A stretch of DNA of 19,929 nucleotides from an uncultured Lachnospiraceae bacterium (GCA_947174985.1 CAMWLB010000013.1:1-19929); one strand, 5' to 3'; counted from the stretch's first letter, positions 1 to 7,284 are shown. Notes: generated from the sequence alone by a model not told the origin. Program-made: numbers and translations.

Positions 1-197
1 CAGTAAAAGGGCGGGTTGATGAAAGCGTCCTCCGACTTTCCCAAAAGCTCTTTCACCACCTCACGGATTCCCGCAAAATCAGACCTGTCCATAAAATTTA
101 ATTTCTGCAATATCTTCCTGCATACCGCCTGCTCTTCAAAAATGCTGTCATCCGAAATATAAGCCATACCGGCATCTCTTCGTTCGTTGTTTGTCAT
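1..197 (-). CDS. Sugar O-acetyltransferase (maltose acetyltransferase type), 5' part only
   Basis: Only the first 65 codons are in the window; the gene runs off the left edge. The N-terminus reads MTNNERRDAGMAYISDDSIF and continues to a NPPFYC segment. This matches the small helical Mac domain that opens maltose/galactoside O-acetyltransferases, just before the left-handed beta-helix hexapeptide domain that should follow off-window. Family members move an acetyl group from acetyl-CoA to sugar hydroxyls in the cytoplasm; the acceptor cannot be inferred here. The ATG is supported by a GGAGG about 10 bases upstream. It lies about 80 bp downstream of the carB terminator on the same strand, so it is probably a separate transcript, although no convincing promoter was seen in the gap. 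The family call is fairly firm, the substrate unknown. Confidence 0.8.
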   Translation of the reverse strand, partial: MTNNERRDAGMAYISDDSIFEEQAVCRKILQKLNFMDRSDFAGIREVVKELLGKSEDAFINPPFY

Positions 198-276
198 ATC
201 CCCGTTTTCCTCCGCAATCCTTTTGGTCCATCCTCATCATTTTCTGCCATTTGCAGCCCTTTTCCACGCAGTCCAT

Positions 277-300
277 AAAAGGGGCAGATGCTCTGCCCCT
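277..300 (-). terminator. Rho-independent terminator of carAB
   Basis: A perfect 9-bp stem (AGGGGCAGA with TCTGCCCCT) and a 3-base loop span 280-300. Read on the minus strand the stem is followed by TTTT at 280-277. It lies 15 bp after the carB stop codon, the expected place for the operon terminator. Confidence 0.85.
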
Positions 301-314
301 CCCCTTCCTGTCTA

Positions 315-3300
315 TCAAAGTGAAGCCACATCCACAAGCGTCAGTTCCCCACCGGCAGTTTCCATGCTGGTGACGAGCGCCCGCGCCGTATCCATCGCCG
401 TAATACAGTATACGCCGGTCTCAATCGAAGTACGCCTGATTAGGAAGCCGTCCCTCGACTTGTCACGCCCCTGTGTGGGTGTATCGATGACAAGGTCTAT
501 CTTATGTCCCAATATCAAGTCCATCACCGTAGGCGACTCCTGCGAAATCTTGTTGACCTTACGTGCCTTGACGCCTGCCTCGTTCAATGCCGCGGCAGTG
601 CTTCTTGTGGCATAAATCGTATAGCCCAGCTTTTCAAACCGGCGTCCGATTTCAATCGCCTCTCCCTTATCCGCATCCTTTACCGTGATAATCATCTGCT
701 TATGCTTGGGAAGCACAACGCCCGCTCCCAGAAATGCCTTGTAGAGCGCCTCGTTAAAGTCCTTGGCAATGCCGAGGCACTCGCCCGTAGACTTCATTTC
801 CGGTCCTAAACTGATTTCCGCGCCACGTATTTTTTCAAAGGAGAATACCGGCATCTTGATGGCAAAATAGTCCGCCTCAGGCTGCAGCCCGGGCTCGTAT
901 CCCAACTCGCGTATGGTCTTTCCAATGATAACCTCCGTAGCCAAATCCACAATCGGAATCCCCGTCACCTTGCTGATATACGGCACGGTTCTGGAAGAAC
1001 GGGGATTGACCTCAATGACATATACCTCCGTCCCAATCGCAATAAACTGGATATTGATAAGGCCTTTCACATGCAGCGCAGCCGCAAGCCTGCGGGTATA
1101 CTCCGCAATCTTTTCCTTTACTTCGCCGTCTATGGTGGGCGCCGGATACACGGATATGGAGTCGCCGGAATGAATACCTGTCCTCTCAATATGCTCCATA
1201 ATACCGGGAATCAGGATATCGGTGCCGTCGCATACGGCGTCAACCTCTATCTCTTTGCCCTGCAGATATTTATCCACAAGGATGGGGTGATCCTGCGCGA
1301 TTCGGTTGATGATTTCCATAAACACTTCAATTTCTTCGTCCGAGGTAGCTATCTGCATACCCTGTCCGCCCAGTACATAGGAGGGTCTTACTAAAACAGG
1401 ATAGCCCAGACGGTTGGCAACCTCTTTTGCCTCTTCTGCGGTATAAACCGTGCCGCCTGCCGCACGGGGAATCCCCGTCTGCTGCAGGATTTCGTCAAAG
1501 AGCTCTCTGTCCTCCGCAGCGTCCACATCCTCCGCCTTGGTTCCTAAGATGGGCACTCCCATCTTCATCAGGCTCTCCGTCAGCTTGATGGCAGTCTGTC
1601 CGCCAAACTGTACCACCGCGCCGTCCGGCTTTTCAATATTTACAATATTTTCCACATCCTCCGGTGTCAGAGGTTCAAAATACAGCTTGTCCGCAATGTC
1701 AAAGTCCGTACTCACCGTCTCCGGATTGTTGTTGATAATGATGGTTTCGTAACCGGCCTTTGAGAACGCCCATGTAGCATGTACGGAACAGTAATCAAAC
1801 TCAATTCCCTGCCCGATACGAATCGGACCGGAGCCTAATACCAGTACTTTCTTTTTGTCGCGCCTAGGATAAGCCTCGCTCTCCCCGCCAAAGACGGAGT
1901 AATAGTAGGGCGTGCTTGCCGCAAATTCTGCCGCACAGGTATCCACGATTTTAAACACGGCAGTGATGCCGTTTTCATAACGCATAGCCTTGATATCGCT
2001 CTCTGCCATGCCCGTCAGCCTGCTGATAACATTGTCCGGAAACTCTATCCGCTTTGCTTCCCGTAAAAGCTCCGGCGTCAGGGGGCCTTTCTTTAAAGCT
2101 TCCTCCATCTCCACAAGGATTGCCAGCTTATCGATAAACCAGATATCAATCATGGTGATTGCATGAATTTCTTCGTAGCTAAGCCCCTTCCTGATTGCCT
2201 CTGCAATCACCCAGATTCTCTGGTCGTCCACGATTTTCAGCCTGTCCTTCAGTTCGTCTGCGCTAAGCTGTGAAAAATCATAACTGAGCAGGCAGTCCAC
2301 ATGCTGCTCCAGGGAGCGGATTGCCTTCATCAGCGCGCCTTCAAAGTTCGTGCAGATACTCATTACCTCACCGGTCGCCTTCATCTGCGTCGTCAGCGTC
2401 CGCTTCGCCGAGATAAATTTGTCAAAAGGAAGCCTCGGCATCTTTACCACACAGTAATCCAGCGCCGGTTCAAAGCTGGCGTAGGTCTTGCCCGTAATCG
2501 CATTCTTGATTTCGTCCAGTGTATATCCCAGCGCAATCTTCGCCGCCACCTTTGCAATCGGGTAGCCTGTCGCCTTGCTCGCCAGCGCGGAGGAACGGCT
2601 CACTCTGGGATTTACCTCAATCACACAGTATTCAAAGCTGGTGGGGTGAAGGGCAAACTGCACATTACATCCGCCGGTAATCCCCAGCTCATTGATAATA
2701 TTGAGCGCCGAGCTTCTAAGCATCTGGTACTCTTTATCGCTGAGCGTCTGGGAAGGCGCCACCACGATGCTGTCGCCGGTATGCACGCCGACAGGGTCTA
2801 TGTTTTCCATGTTACACACGGTAATGCAGTTGCCCGCACTGTCGCGCATAACCTCATACTCAATCTCTTTCCAGCCGGCAATGCAGCGCTCCACAAGCAC
2901 TTGTCCCACTCTGGAAAGCCGCAGTCCGTTTTCCAGAATCTCCACAAGCTCCGTCTGGTTGTGTGCAATACCACCGCCGGAACCGCCCAGCGTATAGGCA
3001 GGGCGAAGTACCACCGGATAGCCGATTTTGCCCACAAATGCAATACCGTCCTCTACATTTTCCACCACTTCGGAAGCCGCGCAGGGCTCGCCGATGCGCT
3101 CCATCAAATCCTTAAACTCCTGCCTCCCCTCCGCGTTGCGGATAGTTGCCGCAGTCGTTCCCAGAAGCCGTACATTATGGCTCTTTAAAAAGCCCGACTC
3201 CTCCAACTCCATGCCAAGATTAAGACCTGCCTGCCCGCCAAGGGTCGGCAGTATGGAGTCCGGTTTTTCTTTTTCAATAATCTGCTCCAGCACCTTTATG

Positions 3301-3509
3301 GTGAGCGGCTCAATATAGACCTTGTCCGCAATGTCCTTGTCCGTCATAATCGTTGCCGGATTGGAATTGACCAGAATAACCTCGACGCCCTCCTCCTTTA
3401 AGGAGCGGCATGCCTGTGTACCCGCGTAGTCGAACTCAGCCGCCTGACCGATGACGATAGGACCCGAGCCGATTACCATGACTCTTTTCACATTGGAATT
3501 TTTAGGCAT
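315..3509 (-). CDS. carB: Carbamoyl-phosphate synthase large subunit
   Basis: This 1064-residue protein has the usual CarB length. With CarA it makes carbamoyl phosphate from bicarbonate, glutamine-derived ammonia and two ATP, feeding pyrimidine and arginine synthesis in the cytoplasm. Two homologous halves are visible. The first carboxyphosphate half has VIGSGPIVIGQ at 12-22, RPAYTLGGSGGG at 169-180 and the metal/ATP ligand segment IEVNPR at 297-302. The second carbamate half, from about residue 555, repeats LGSGPIRIGQG, RPSYVLGGQGM and IEVNPRSSR. The last about 130 residues form the MGS-like allosteric domain, which binds UMP or ornithine in other bacteria. The start ATG overlaps the carA stop by 8 bases (ATGCCTAA), indicating translational coupling. 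Nothing is truncated. Whether it serves pyrimidine, arginine or both cannot be told. Confidence 0.97.
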   Translation of the reverse strand: MPKNSNVKRVMVIGSGPIVIGQAAEFDYAGTQACRSLKEEGVEVILVNSNPATIMTDKDIADKVYIEPLTIKVLEQIIEKEKPDSILPTLGGQAGLNLGMELEESGFLKSHNVRLLGTTAATIRNAEGRQEFKDLMERIGEPCAASEVVENVEDGIAFVGKIGYPVVLRPAYTLGGSGGGIAHNQTELVEILENGLRLSRVGQVLVERCIAGWKEIEYEVMRDSAGNCITVCNMENIDPVGVHTGDSIVVAPSQTLSDKEYQMLRSSALNIINELGITGGCNVQFALHPTSFEYCVIEVNPRVSRSSALASKATGYPIAKVAAKIALGYTLDEIKNAITGKTYASFEPALDYCVVKMPRLPFDKFISAKRTLTTQMKATGEVMSICTNFEGALMKAIRSLEQHVDCLLSYDFSQLSADELKDRLKIVDDQRIWVIAEAIRKGLSYEEIHAITMIDIWFIDKLAILVEMEEALKKGPLTPELLREAKRIEFPDNVISRLTGMAESDIKAMRYENGITAVFKIVDTCAAEFAASTPYYYSVFGGESEAYPRRDKKKVLVLGSGPIRIGQGIEFDYCSVHATWAFSKAGYETIIINNNPETVSTDFDIADKLYFEPLTPEDVENIVNIEKPDGAVVQFGGQTAIKLTESLMKMGVPILGTKAEDVDAAEDRELFDEILQQTGIPRAAGGTVYTAEEAKEVANRLGYPVLVRPSYVLGGQGMQIATSDEEIEVFMEIINRIAQDHPILVDKYLQGKEIEVDAVCDGTDILIPGIMEHIERTGIHSGDSISVYPAPTIDGEVKEKIAEYTRRLAAALHVKGLINIQFIAIGTEVYVIEVNPRSSRTVPYISKVTGIPIVDLATEVIIGKTIRELGYEPGLQPEADYFAIKMPVFSFEKIRGAEISLGPEMKSTGECLGIAKDFNEALYKAFLGAGVVLPKHKQMIITVKDADKGEAIEIGRRFEKLGYTIYATRSTAAALNEAGVKARKVNKISQESPTVMDLILGHKIDLVIDTPTQGRDKSRDGFLIRRTSIETGVYCITAMDTARALVTSMETAGGELTLVDVASL

Positions 3510-4716
3510 TTGCTTTTCCCTCCTTCGTTCCCGGATAGTCCTTCATCATCTGAATAAAACGGTCAAACAGGTATCCTGAATCCTGCGGACCCGGGCAGGC
3601 CTCCGGATGGAACTGTACCGTAAAGATATGTTTGCCTGTATAAGAAAGTCCTTCGTTGGTGCTGTCGTTTACATTGATAAACGCCGGTACTGCTACTTTA
3701 GAATCCAGCTTGTCCGTATCCACCACGTAGCCGTGGTTCTGGGCAGAAATATAGACCCGTCCCGTCGCCAAATCCTTCACCGGATGGTTGCCTCCCCTGT
3801 GCCCGTATTTTAATTTGTATGTGTCTGCTCCCGTGGCAAGCGCCATAAGCTGATGTCCCAGGCAGATGGCAAAGATGGGAATATCCGTGTCATACAGCTT
3901 TTTAATCTCTGCAATAATATCCACGCATTCCTTCGGGTCGCCGGGGCCATTGCTCAGCATAATGCCGTCAGGCGCATCCTGTATGATTTCCTCCGCCTTT
4001 GTGAGCGCGGGATAAACCGTTACCTCACAGCCGCGTTGCGCAAGGGAATGTGCAATATTTCCCTTTGCACCAAAATCTAAAAGCGCTACCTTTAAGCCCA
4101 TTCCATTTAATTCCTTTACCATGGAAGGACGCATCTCCCTTTTGCCTGCCGCATAAGCTTCGCTGTCAAATGTGGCAGAACCGGAAAGTGGTCCGTTGTC
4201 CGCAAGCGTTCTGCTGGGTGAAAGGCTGTATTTTTCCTGACAGGATACCCTCTCCACCACTTTTCCGGTCGTATATGCCTTAAGCTTCGGTATTATCTCA
4301 TCTATATCAAAGTCCGCATCGGTGGTAATCATGCCGTTCATAGTACCCTTTTCCCGAAGGATACGGGTCAGCGCTCTTGTGTCGATTCCCGCAATGCCGG
4401 GTACGCCGTTTTCCGAAAGAAACTGCTGTATACTCAAATCGCTTCTGAAGTTGCTCGGCACTCTGGAAAGCTCCCTCACGATAAAGCCGTCCGGCCACGG
4501 TTTCAGGGATTCCATATCCTCCCTGCACACGCCATAGTTGCCGATAAGGGGATAGGTCATGCAGACCGCCTGCCCCGCGTAGGACGGGTCGGTCAGAACC
4601 TCCAGATAACCTGCCATAGAGGTGTTGAAAACAATCTCACTGATAACGGATTTGTCGGCACCAATATGGGTTCCCTCAAATACAGTGCCGTCCTCTAAAA
4701 TTAAAAACGCTTTCAT
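3502..4716 (-). CDS. carA: Carbamoyl-phosphate synthase small (glutaminase) subunit
   Basis: This is the class I glutamine amidotransferase subunit that hydrolyses glutamine and channels ammonia to CarB. From the chosen start it has 404 residues and begins MKAFLILEDGTVFEG, the normal CarA N-terminus. The N-terminal CarA domain is followed by the amidotransferase domain, with nucleophile Cys285 in AICLGHQ and the His370/Glu372 pair in QFHPEA. The frame is open up to 4761, adding 15 residues (MQYRGRSVMRMERKR). The ATG at 4716 is preferred because GGAAAGG lies just upstream and the added residues do not look like CarA. A linker of about 35 residues between domains and a short C-terminal tail make it somewhat longer than the B. 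subtilis enzyme. It is first in the carAB operon, under the promoter at 4792-4820. Confidence 0.96.
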   Translation of the reverse strand: MKAFLILEDGTVFEGTHIGADKSVISEIVFNTSMAGYLEVLTDPSYAGQAVCMTYPLIGNYGVCREDMESLKPWPDGFIVRELSRVPSNFRSDLSIQQFLSENGVPGIAGIDTRALTRILREKGTMNGMITTDADFDIDEIIPKLKAYTTGKVVERVSCQEKYSLSPSRTLADNGPLSGSATFDSEAYAAGKREMRPSMVKELNGMGLKVALLDFGAKGNIAHSLAQRGCEVTVYPALTKAEEIIQDAPDGIMLSNGPGDPKECVDIIAEIKKLYDTDIPIFAICLGHQLMALATGADTYKLKYGHRGGNHPVKDLATGRVYISAQNHGYVVDTDKLDSKVAVPAFINVNDSTNEGLSYTGKHIFTVQFHPEACPGPQDSGYLFDRFIQMMKDYPGTKEGKANA

Positions 4717-4791
4717 CCTTTTCCTTTCCATGCGCATCACAGACCTGCCGCGATACTGCACTCATCTGCGGTATTTTTGCGTAATCGGTTT

Positions 4792-4820
4792 ATTATAGCA
4801 CAAAAGCAGATGCCGTTCAA
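4792..4820 (-). promoter_or_regulatory. carAB promoter
   Basis: On the minus strand TTGAAC (4820-4815) and TATAAT (4797-4792) are separated by exactly 17 bp, with a TG one base before the -10. This is a strong sigma-A type promoter giving a leader of about 68 nt before carA. The -35 is embedded in a 13-bp palindrome (4812-4824, arms GCCGTT/AACGGC), which could be an operator or a weak stem for the upstream gene. No PyrR attenuator or T-box was recognised in the leader. Confidence 0.8.
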
Positions 4821-4842
4821 CGGCGGAAATCGAAAAATAAAA

Positions 4843-5736
4843 TTACATTCTGAAATAGTCCGCTATCCTGTAGGGTCCTTCCATCACTTCCCTTCCCACA
4901 TACAGGGCATTGTTTTTTCCCACTTCTGTACGCCACCTTACCAATGTAATATAGCCTCCTTCAATCTCCAGCGCCGTTATACTGCGGGGATGCACACAGC
5001 TTCCATCGTTTGCATACAGGGAATCCCCGGGTTTTGGAAGCACGGGTCTGTGTGTATGTCCCGCCACTAAAAGGACGCCGTTCTCCTCCGCCCATGATGC
5101 AAGCCTCTTTTCGGTCTTTTTCTTTCTCCTGTAATTCTTGGCAGCGCTGGTAGGGTCCTGTACGCCCCACAGTTCGAACTTGCGCCAGACATGCCGCACC
5201 AGAAAGCGGGTAAGCCGCCAGAACGTATCGTTCATCAAATCTCCCTGATGCCCATGTACCAGAAAAATCCTGCTGCCGGTTGCCGCTTCTTCAAGGATAA
5301 GCCCCTCCCTTGCCGTAAGACGCGGAAACAGTTCCTGGTAACAATCTTTATTTTCACAATAATAATGTGTATAATACCGATCCATGAACCTGGGCTGTTC
5401 CTTTTTCCTGTCATGGTTTCCGTAGAGCATGATAAAACGTCCCTGCCGGTAAAAATGCGAAAGTATTTCAAAGATATCATCATGCATCCGAATAACAGGC
5501 TCTATCTTCCTGTTTTCCCAAAGCTCGTCTCCATCCCCAAGCTCCACATAGGTAAATTGCCTTCTGTTATAAAAGGACAGTGCCGCTGCTGCCAGATTCT
5601 GGTTATACAGAAAATTGTCGCCGTGGTTTCCCACGCCACGGTGACAATCACTCATCAGTACAATTCTGCTGTTTGCGCCGATACAGATTTTGTCTGCTTC
5701 AAGGTACAGCGCATCCAGACGGCTTTTCGTGCTCAC
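4843..5736 (-). CDS. Calcineurin-like metallophosphoesterase
   Basis: This 297-residue cytoplasmic protein carries the full set of calcineurin-like phosphoesterase motifs: SDCHRG (Asp30, His32), GDGDE (from about 67), YGNHD (Asn107, His108), VHGH (about 160-163) and AGHTH (about 226-229). These residues bind a two-metal centre that hydrolyses phosphomono- or diesters. The substrate is not predictable; UDP-diacylglucosamine hydrolases and protein phosphatases share the fold. A start six codons upstream (ATG at 5754) has no ribosome site. The GTG at 5736 has AGGAG 9 bases upstream and overlaps the stop of the preceding gene as GTGA, so GTG is chosen. It is therefore translationally coupled to the DUF4474 gene and likely in one transcript with it. 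Confidence 0.88.
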   Translation of the reverse strand: MSTKSRLDALYLEADKICIGANSRIVLMSDCHRGVGNHGDNFLYNQNLAAAALSFYNRRQFTYVELGDGDELWENRKIEPVIRMHDDIFEILSHFYRQGRFIMLYGNHDRKKEQPRFMDRYYTHYYCENKDCYQELFPRLTAREGLILEEAATGSRIFLVHGHQGDLMNDTFWRLTRFLVRHVWRKFELWGVQDPTSAAKNYRRKKKTEKRLASWAEENGVLLVAGHTHRPVLPKPGDSLYANDGSCVHPRSITALEIEGGYITLVRWRTEVGKNNALYVGREVMEGPYRIADYFRM

Positions 5737-6641
5737 GCCCGTCTTCTCCTGCATTTTTTCTTACGGGGTATCCGGCTGAGCCTGCCCAGCAGGCGGTACA
5801 GCCCCGGAAAGCACATGCCAAGATAATCCACTCTGTCTATCGTGCGTACAAAGCAGCCGGTTACGCGGCGGTACCGCCTGCAGTTTCTTTTGTTCTTCCA
5901 CTGTACCCACCATACCCGCAGTCTCCAGTGCTTCGGGCCTGCATAGCAGGGCTTTGTAAAGCTGAACCGCACGCGGCCGCCATTTAAGCAGATATTTTCT
6001 TTCTTGTATCCGGCGCGCAAAAGCGCCTCATAAAAGGCATTCCGCATCTGGCAGTCCCTGAAGGTGATGGAAACCTCCATGCCAAGCTCTTCTTTTTTGG
6101 AAAACTCACCCAGCACAAAACCGGTAAGCCACCAGTGCCTCTCCTCACGCATTACCAAAATCCGCCCTTTTTTCCTCAGTACAAAGCGCATTTGCAGCAT
6201 TTCCTCATCTGAAGCACAGCGGTAAAAAAGCCGCTCTGGATGCTCGCCACCCGCTTCATCCGAAACATAAAAACCGATTTCGGCTCCTGTTGACATGCCG
6301 TACTGCCCTTTCCAGAGCTCTAACAAGTAGCTTTTTTGATTATAGGAAAAATATATGGGTTCACAGTCAAACACCATTCCTATGCTGATGGCATGATCAT
6401 CGTAAATTTTCCCGTATCCCATCTCCCGCTGCCAGGCATCCTTTGTAGAATAGAAAATGTCCTGACAGATATCATATTGAAAGCCGAAAGTTCCGACTGC
6501 CCTGTTCAAATCCCGGCACTTTTCTTCGTCGCAGCGCCGCCTTACCTTACGTCTGGCGCGACTCCTCCATGCAAATGCACATATCGCAAACAGTATCAGC
6601 AGTACTGCTAAAATACCCGCCGCAATATACAAATATTTCAT
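5733..6641 (-). CDS. DUF4474-type membrane-anchored protein
   Basis: This 302-residue protein starts with one transmembrane segment (about residues 4-25) followed by a basic stretch (RSRARRKVRRR), predicting an N-in anchor with a cytoplasmic body, or less likely an uncleaved signal. The core, with YDICQDIFYSTKDAWQREMG (about 56-75), FDCEPIYFSY and LELWKGQYGM, matches my memory of DUF4474, a Firmicutes domain of unknown function. The tail is very basic (RKKKCRRRRA). The ATG is supported by GGAGAAG upstream. It is the first gene of a two-gene unit with the phosphoesterase, overlapping it by 4 bases. Tight coupling suggests linked function, but none can be named. The family name is from memory and should be confirmed by a profile search. 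Confidence 0.75.
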   Translation of the reverse strand: MKYLYIAAGILAVLLILFAICAFAWRSRARRKVRRRCDEEKCRDLNRAVGTFGFQYDICQDIFYSTKDAWQREMGYGKIYDDHAISIGMVFDCEPIYFSYNQKSYLLELWKGQYGMSTGAEIGFYVSDEAGGEHPERLFYRCASDEEMLQMRFVLRKKGRILVMREERHWWLTGFVLGEFSKKEELGMEVSITFRDCQMRNAFYEALLRAGYKKENICLNGGRVRFSFTKPCYAGPKHWRLRVWWVQWKNKRNCRRYRRVTGCFVRTIDRVDYLGMCFPGLYRLLGRLSRIPRKKKCRRRRA

Positions 6642-6681
6642 GGTATCTTCTCCATTTTATCTTTTACTATAGTATATTCAA

Positions 6682-6710
6682 GTTTGCGTGAGCTGTTTAC
6701 GATTTTCGAC
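6682..6710 (-). promoter_or_regulatory. Possible promoter of the DUF4474-phosphoesterase unit
   Basis: Reading leftwards upstream of 6641, a TATACT -10 is followed immediately by a second AT-rich TATAGT. A weak TAAACA -35 lies about 17 bp further upstream, and TATACT is the better-placed -10. Coordinates are approximate to a few bases. The weak -35 makes this tentative. Confidence 0.4.
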
Positions 6711-6754
6711 AGGATTTTTAACAGAGAAAATCATAATAAAGGGATGCTAGTCAC

Positions 6755-6891
6755 GCCGCCGGAGGGCTATCTGCCTGTTCAGACTCACTCTCGTTCGGAT
6801 AAAAACGCAACGGTACGTAAGGCGCCACAATACGGCGCCTAAATACCAGCGTTTTTATACGGTCTGTACAGGCAGATAGCCCTCCAGCGGC
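6755..6891. repeat. 137-nt near-perfect palindrome (MITE-like or structured-RNA hairpin)
   Basis: The outer arms 6755-6784 and 6862-6891 are 30 positions long and pair at 28 of them (mismatches at 6760/6886 and 6779/6867). An inner 10-bp arm, ATAAAAACGC at 6799-6808, pairs with GCGTTTTTAT at 6849-6858. At the apex AGGCGCC (6820-6826) pairs with GGCGCCT (6834-6840). The only large asymmetry is about 11 extra bases in the left arm after 6784. No open reading frame, T-run or transposase lies inside. It sits between the DUF4474 promoter and the toxin-like locus. It could be a non-autonomous inverted-repeat element, a dispersed palindromic repeat, or a structured RNA; clear target duplications were not found. 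Confidence 0.8.
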
Positions 6892-6924
6892 TGGATATTG
6901 CAAGTGTCAGATTAGATTTTTTTG

Positions 6925-6953
6925 TTGCAACGTATTTAATGTTATGATATTAT
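6925..6953 (+). promoter_or_regulatory. Promoter of the 31-residue peptide mRNA
   Basis: TTGCAA (6925-6930) and TATTAT (6948-6953) are spaced by 17 bp. Transcription should start near 6960, where the RNA would immediately form a short hairpin (GCTGTT at 6961-6966 with AACAGT at 6969-6974), a common stabiliser of type I toxin mRNAs. Confidence 0.65.
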
Positions 6954-6975
6954 GATTATGGCTGTTTTAACAGTC

Positions 6976-7011
6976 AGGTGCCACTAAGATAGTATGGTTA
7001 GCGGTTATGCC
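6976..7011 (+). repeat. Left copy of the two-block leader repeat
   Basis: AGGTGCCAC (6976-6984) and TAGCGGTTATGCC (6999-7011) recur in reverse orientation at 7271-7263 and 7257-7245. The blocks are 14 bp apart here and 5 bp apart in the right copy. Both convergent transcripts therefore begin with the same two blocks. Confidence 0.85.
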
Positions 7012-7087
7012 CTCACCAGAGGGACTGTGACCCTCTGTTTACATATAGACCATTTGTACATCATGATGGATACTATGACAGGAGGGT
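7010..7087 (+). promoter_or_regulatory. Leader with mutually exclusive hairpins able to mask the ribosome site
   Basis: CCCTC (7010-7014) can pair with GAGGG (7019-7023). The overlapping AGAGGG (7018-7023) can instead pair with CCCTCT (7031-7036). ACCCTC (7030-7035) is also exactly complementary to GAGGGT (7082-7087) inside the ribosome site of the small peptide. Only one of these pairings can form at a time, so the leader could switch between a masked and an open ribosome site. This is a manual reading of complementarity, without folding energies. Confidence 0.55.
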
Positions 7088-7094
7088 GATGCTT

Positions 7095-7190
7095 ATGATA
7101 ACATTAGAAGGTCTGATTGCTGTGATTAGTCTTGTTCTTACAGCTTTTGGATTAGGTTATTCTATAGGCTGTAAAGATTCACAAAAATAA
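7095..7190 (+). CDS. 31-residue hydrophobic peptide, putative type I toxin (holin-like)
   Basis: The peptide begins MITLEGLIAVISLVLTAFGL and ends in a short charged tail (CKDSQK). This is one transmembrane helix of about 20 residues with a polar C-terminus, the design of small Firmicutes type I toxins such as the Fst/TxpA/holin-like peptides that depolarise membranes. It is too short for most gene callers. The ATG has AGGAGGG (7080-7086) 8 bases upstream; an in-frame ATG at 7089 is too close to it. The stop codon lies inside the left arm of the terminator stem. Promoter, structured leader, terminator and convergent antisense promoter all surround it. Toxicity is inferred from architecture; a harmless small membrane protein remains possible. 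Confidence 0.75.
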   Translation: MITLEGLIAVISLVLTAFGLGYSIGCKDSQK

Positions 7191-7224
7191 ACCGCTGGTC
7201 CTGACAAGATAGCGGTTTATTTTT
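7183..7224. terminator. Bidirectional terminator shared by the toxin-like mRNA and antisense RNA
   Basis: A perfect 14-bp stem joins AAAAATAAACCGCT (7183-7196) and AGCGGTTTATTTTT (7211-7224) across a 14-base loop. Both ends finish in U-rich tracts on their own strand, so it can terminate transcription from either side. Its arm sequence AACCGCT is complementary to AGCGGTT in the leader blocks. Confidence 0.9.
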
Positions 7225-7244
7225 ACAAACAACTATTTTGATTA

Positions 7245-7271
7245 GGCATAACCGCTACTGCGGTGGCACCT
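7245..7271 (-). repeat. Right copy of the two-block leader repeat
   Basis: Read on the minus strand this is AGGTGCCAC, 5 bases, then TAGCGGTTATGCC, identical in both blocks to 6976-7011. It forms the 5' end of the putative antisense RNA. Confidence 0.85.
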
Positions 7272-7284
7272 TTTACTTATATGT

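Larger units (their letters stand above)
7183..7278 (-). ncRNA. Putative antitoxin antisense RNA, about 95 nt
   Basis: A near-consensus promoter (7285-7313, minus) should start an RNA near 7278 that reads leftwards and ends at the shared terminator. Its 5' part carries AGGTGCCAC and TAGCGGTTATGCC. It can fold as a hairpin with ACCGC and GCGGT around AGTA, plus a GG/CC-closed base. No start codon with a ribosome site is present in it. It overlaps the toxin-like mRNA only through the terminator and the last few codons. The pairing of a strong antisense promoter with a weaker toxin promoter is typical of type I antitoxins. The function is inferred. Confidence 0.65.

Noticed and set aside
2301..3188. 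295-codon plus-strand open frame opposite carB
   Set aside because: It lies wholly antisense to the well-conserved carB coding sequence, has no ribosome site, and its Arg/His-rich composition is typical of a shadow frame.
4717..4761. Extended N-terminus of CarA from an ATG at 4761
   Set aside because: The 15 extra residues are unlike CarA, and the downstream ATG at 4716 has a good ribosome site and the canonical N-terminus.
4717..4791. PyrR-binding leader, T-box or riboswitch before carA
   Set aside because: The leader is only about 68 nt and shows no PyrR consensus, T-box motif or attenuator hairpin.
5191..5826. 211-codon plus-strand open frame
   Set aside because: It is the antisense shadow of the phosphoesterase and the end of the DUF4474 gene, with no start signals.
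6755..6891. The long palindrome as an ordinary rho-independent terminator
   Set aside because: It has no T-run after either arm and is not placed after the end of any gene.
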